Shown: piece after piece, positions 5,775 to 6,501 of the stretch
Position numbering within the stretch: the first letter of the stretch is position 1
Layout of the letters: every line of letters begins with the position of its first letter
DNA from: Clostridia bacterium
Lineage (GTDB): Bacteria; Bacillota; Clostridia; Peptostreptococcales; Anaerovoracaceae
DNA length: 6,501 nucleotides
Direction: 5' to 3'
NCBI GenBank assembly: GCA_900754805.1
Contig: CAAEEE010000122.1
Location: 1-6,501 of the forward strand
Position numbers and translations under genes: made by a program
Notes under the pieces: model-generated
What the model was told of the DNA's origin: nothing
Seen by the model: only the letters and a program-made list of their open reading frames with translations
Database searches by the model: none

Positions 5775-6443
5775 TTCAATCAACTCCGTTCCGTACTCTC
5801 TAAAGAAATCGGTGAGAATCCCATCCTTCTGACAGCGCTTCATAATTTCCACCATTGTCTCATTGGTAAGCCGGTCGACTTTCTGATAACTCCGCATGAT
5901 GTCAACGAAGCGGCTGTACTGCCTCAGTGTCTCACATTTCTTTAAAATCTCAGCGTTCTTCCTGCTATTTATATTATACACCTTAACGACGAGTTGTAAA
6001 GCATCTTCTTCACCCTCCCGCAGTTCACCAAGATAGGCATCCGACAGCCGAAGCTCCTGATATTCGGGTATGTCGGTTGGTCCGTTGTATAAGACTATAA
6101 ATTGCGGACGCGGAATCATCAGAGCTTTCTTGCGATACAGACGCTTCGAATCAATCATCCGCTTAAACAGGGTCGAGACATAGAGCAGGTCGCGAAGCGG
6201 CAGATTGTCGCTCAGCGTCGACTGGTGTTCAATCAGCACCACAAAGCAGTCGCCCAAGGTAAAGGCGACATCGTTTTTCAAGGTGCGAAACAGCACGTCC
6301 TTGATCGTCACAATGTCAAGTGGGGTATTCTCGTCATAAGTCGTATCAAAAATCGCGTTGTATAATTCAATCAAACATTTCTTTTCCTTAAAGACCGTCA
6401 CAAATACCGTATCCTTGAAGTTTCTTTCCACATCTTTTCCCAT
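5559..6443 (-). CDS. rpn: Rpn-family PD-(D/E)XK nuclease (recombination-promoting nuclease / putative transposase)
   Basis: The 294-residue product belongs to the Rpn (COG5464) family, known as RecA-independent recombination-promoting DNA endonucleases and, in some members, as antiphage toxins. Near-full family length is about 300 residues. The N-terminus has the NFKDTVF...F entry (F9-F14) and LYNAI (27-31). The nuclease core is visible as ND58VAF, then E72-H-Q74 (the E-x-Q variant of PD-(D/E)XK), followed by PLRDLLYVS (82-90) and the conserved RPQFIVLYNG strand near residue 115. The C-terminal tail carries glycines every fourth residue (G242, 246, 250, 254, 258) and ends in a small helical element (MISRITGLTMAEV). 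ATG 6443 is chosen because AGGGGA lies about 10 nt upstream; the in-frame TTG at 6452 is too close to that site. No catalytic residue looks lost, so the gene appears intact. It is transcribed towards the large surface gene and ends at the shared terminator. Confidence 0.85.
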   Translation of the reverse strand: MGKDVERNFKDTVFVTVFKEKKCLIELYNAIFDTTYDENTPLDIVTIKDVLFRTLKNDVAFTLGDCFVVLIEHQSTLSDNLPLRDLLYVSTLFKRMIDSKRLYRKKALMIPRPQFIVLYNGPTDIPEYQELRLSDAYLGELREGEEDALQLVVKVYNINSRKNAEILKKCETLRQYSRFVDIMRSYQKVDRLTNETMVEIMKRCQKDGILTDFFREYGTELIEMLFKELTREEDLEISRLDGYDAGLKEGEKSGFSKGEQKAAFEIARNMKKEKVSPDMISRITGLTMAEVNAL

Positions 6444-6501
6444 AAATCGCAAATCCCCTTTGTTCGATTCTTCGTTAGGTCTTCAGCCTAACAGACCGCA
6501 G
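6444..6501 (-). promoter_or_regulatory. rpn leader with overlapping inverted repeats and Shine-Dalgarno
   Basis: The leader holds AGGGGA about 10 nt before ATG 6443. Further upstream are two overlapping inverted repeats: GTTAGG (6474-6479) with CCTAAC (6487-6492), and GGTCT (6478-6482) with AGACC (6493-6497). Their left arms share two bases, so the two stems exclude each other. No T-run follows on either strand, so this is not an intrinsic terminator. No convincing -10/-35 pair is visible; the promoter probably lies beyond the window edge. Confidence 0.4.

Noticed and set aside
6102..6365. Plus-strand 87-codon open frame opposite rpn
   Set aside because: It is a shadow of the conserved nuclease core region on the minus strand and has no ribosome binding site or family features.

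Overview
The window reads as chromosomal DNA from a low-to-moderate GC Firmicute, most likely an anaerobic gut or oral member of the Clostridia. This rests on three things: AGGAGG-type ribosome binding sites, a very large modular secreted protein built from beta-helix, YDG/MBG and Fn3-like modules, and an Rpn (COG5464) nuclease gene of the kind common in those genomes. The exact taxon cannot be fixed from the sequence alone.

Layout. Positions 1-212 are a leader region holding a plausible sigma-A promoter (137-165) and a strong Shine-Dalgarno (197-202). At 213 an ATG opens a clear Sec signal peptide, which is followed at once by a run of nine G residues (291-299). As written, that run throws the reading frame off: the signal-peptide frame ends at 320, while the 1719-codon body of the protein is open in another frame up to 5442. 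Removing one G (or adding two) would join the two halves into a 1742-residue secreted protein. The gene is therefore either a phase-variable surface gene caught in the OFF state, a gene rescued by slippage, or the site of a homopolymer sequencing error.

The protein body contains, in order: a GDGxPxNPYLIS-type repeat region, two His-rich 'SLP...GTYYLT...LCLNG' modules, a right-handed beta-helix array, a CxxC element, an MBG-like domain, three YDG-type repeats with an intervening Ig-like module, an MBG_2-like domain, a Gly linker, a short beta-rich repeat, a PTN linker and a C-terminal Fn3-like domain. I see no LPXTG, SLH or other anchor.

At 5443-5558 a 12-bp-stem hairpin terminates transcription between two convergent genes. 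On the minus strand, 5559-6443 encodes an Rpn-family PD-(D/E)XK nuclease. It carries an in-frame internal ATG with its own Shine-Dalgarno that would give a 71-residue C-terminal fragment, the arrangement known for Rpn intragenic antitoxins. Positions 6444-6501 hold the Rpn leader with overlapping inverted repeats. The two genes are convergent and not an operon. A functional link between them is speculative.
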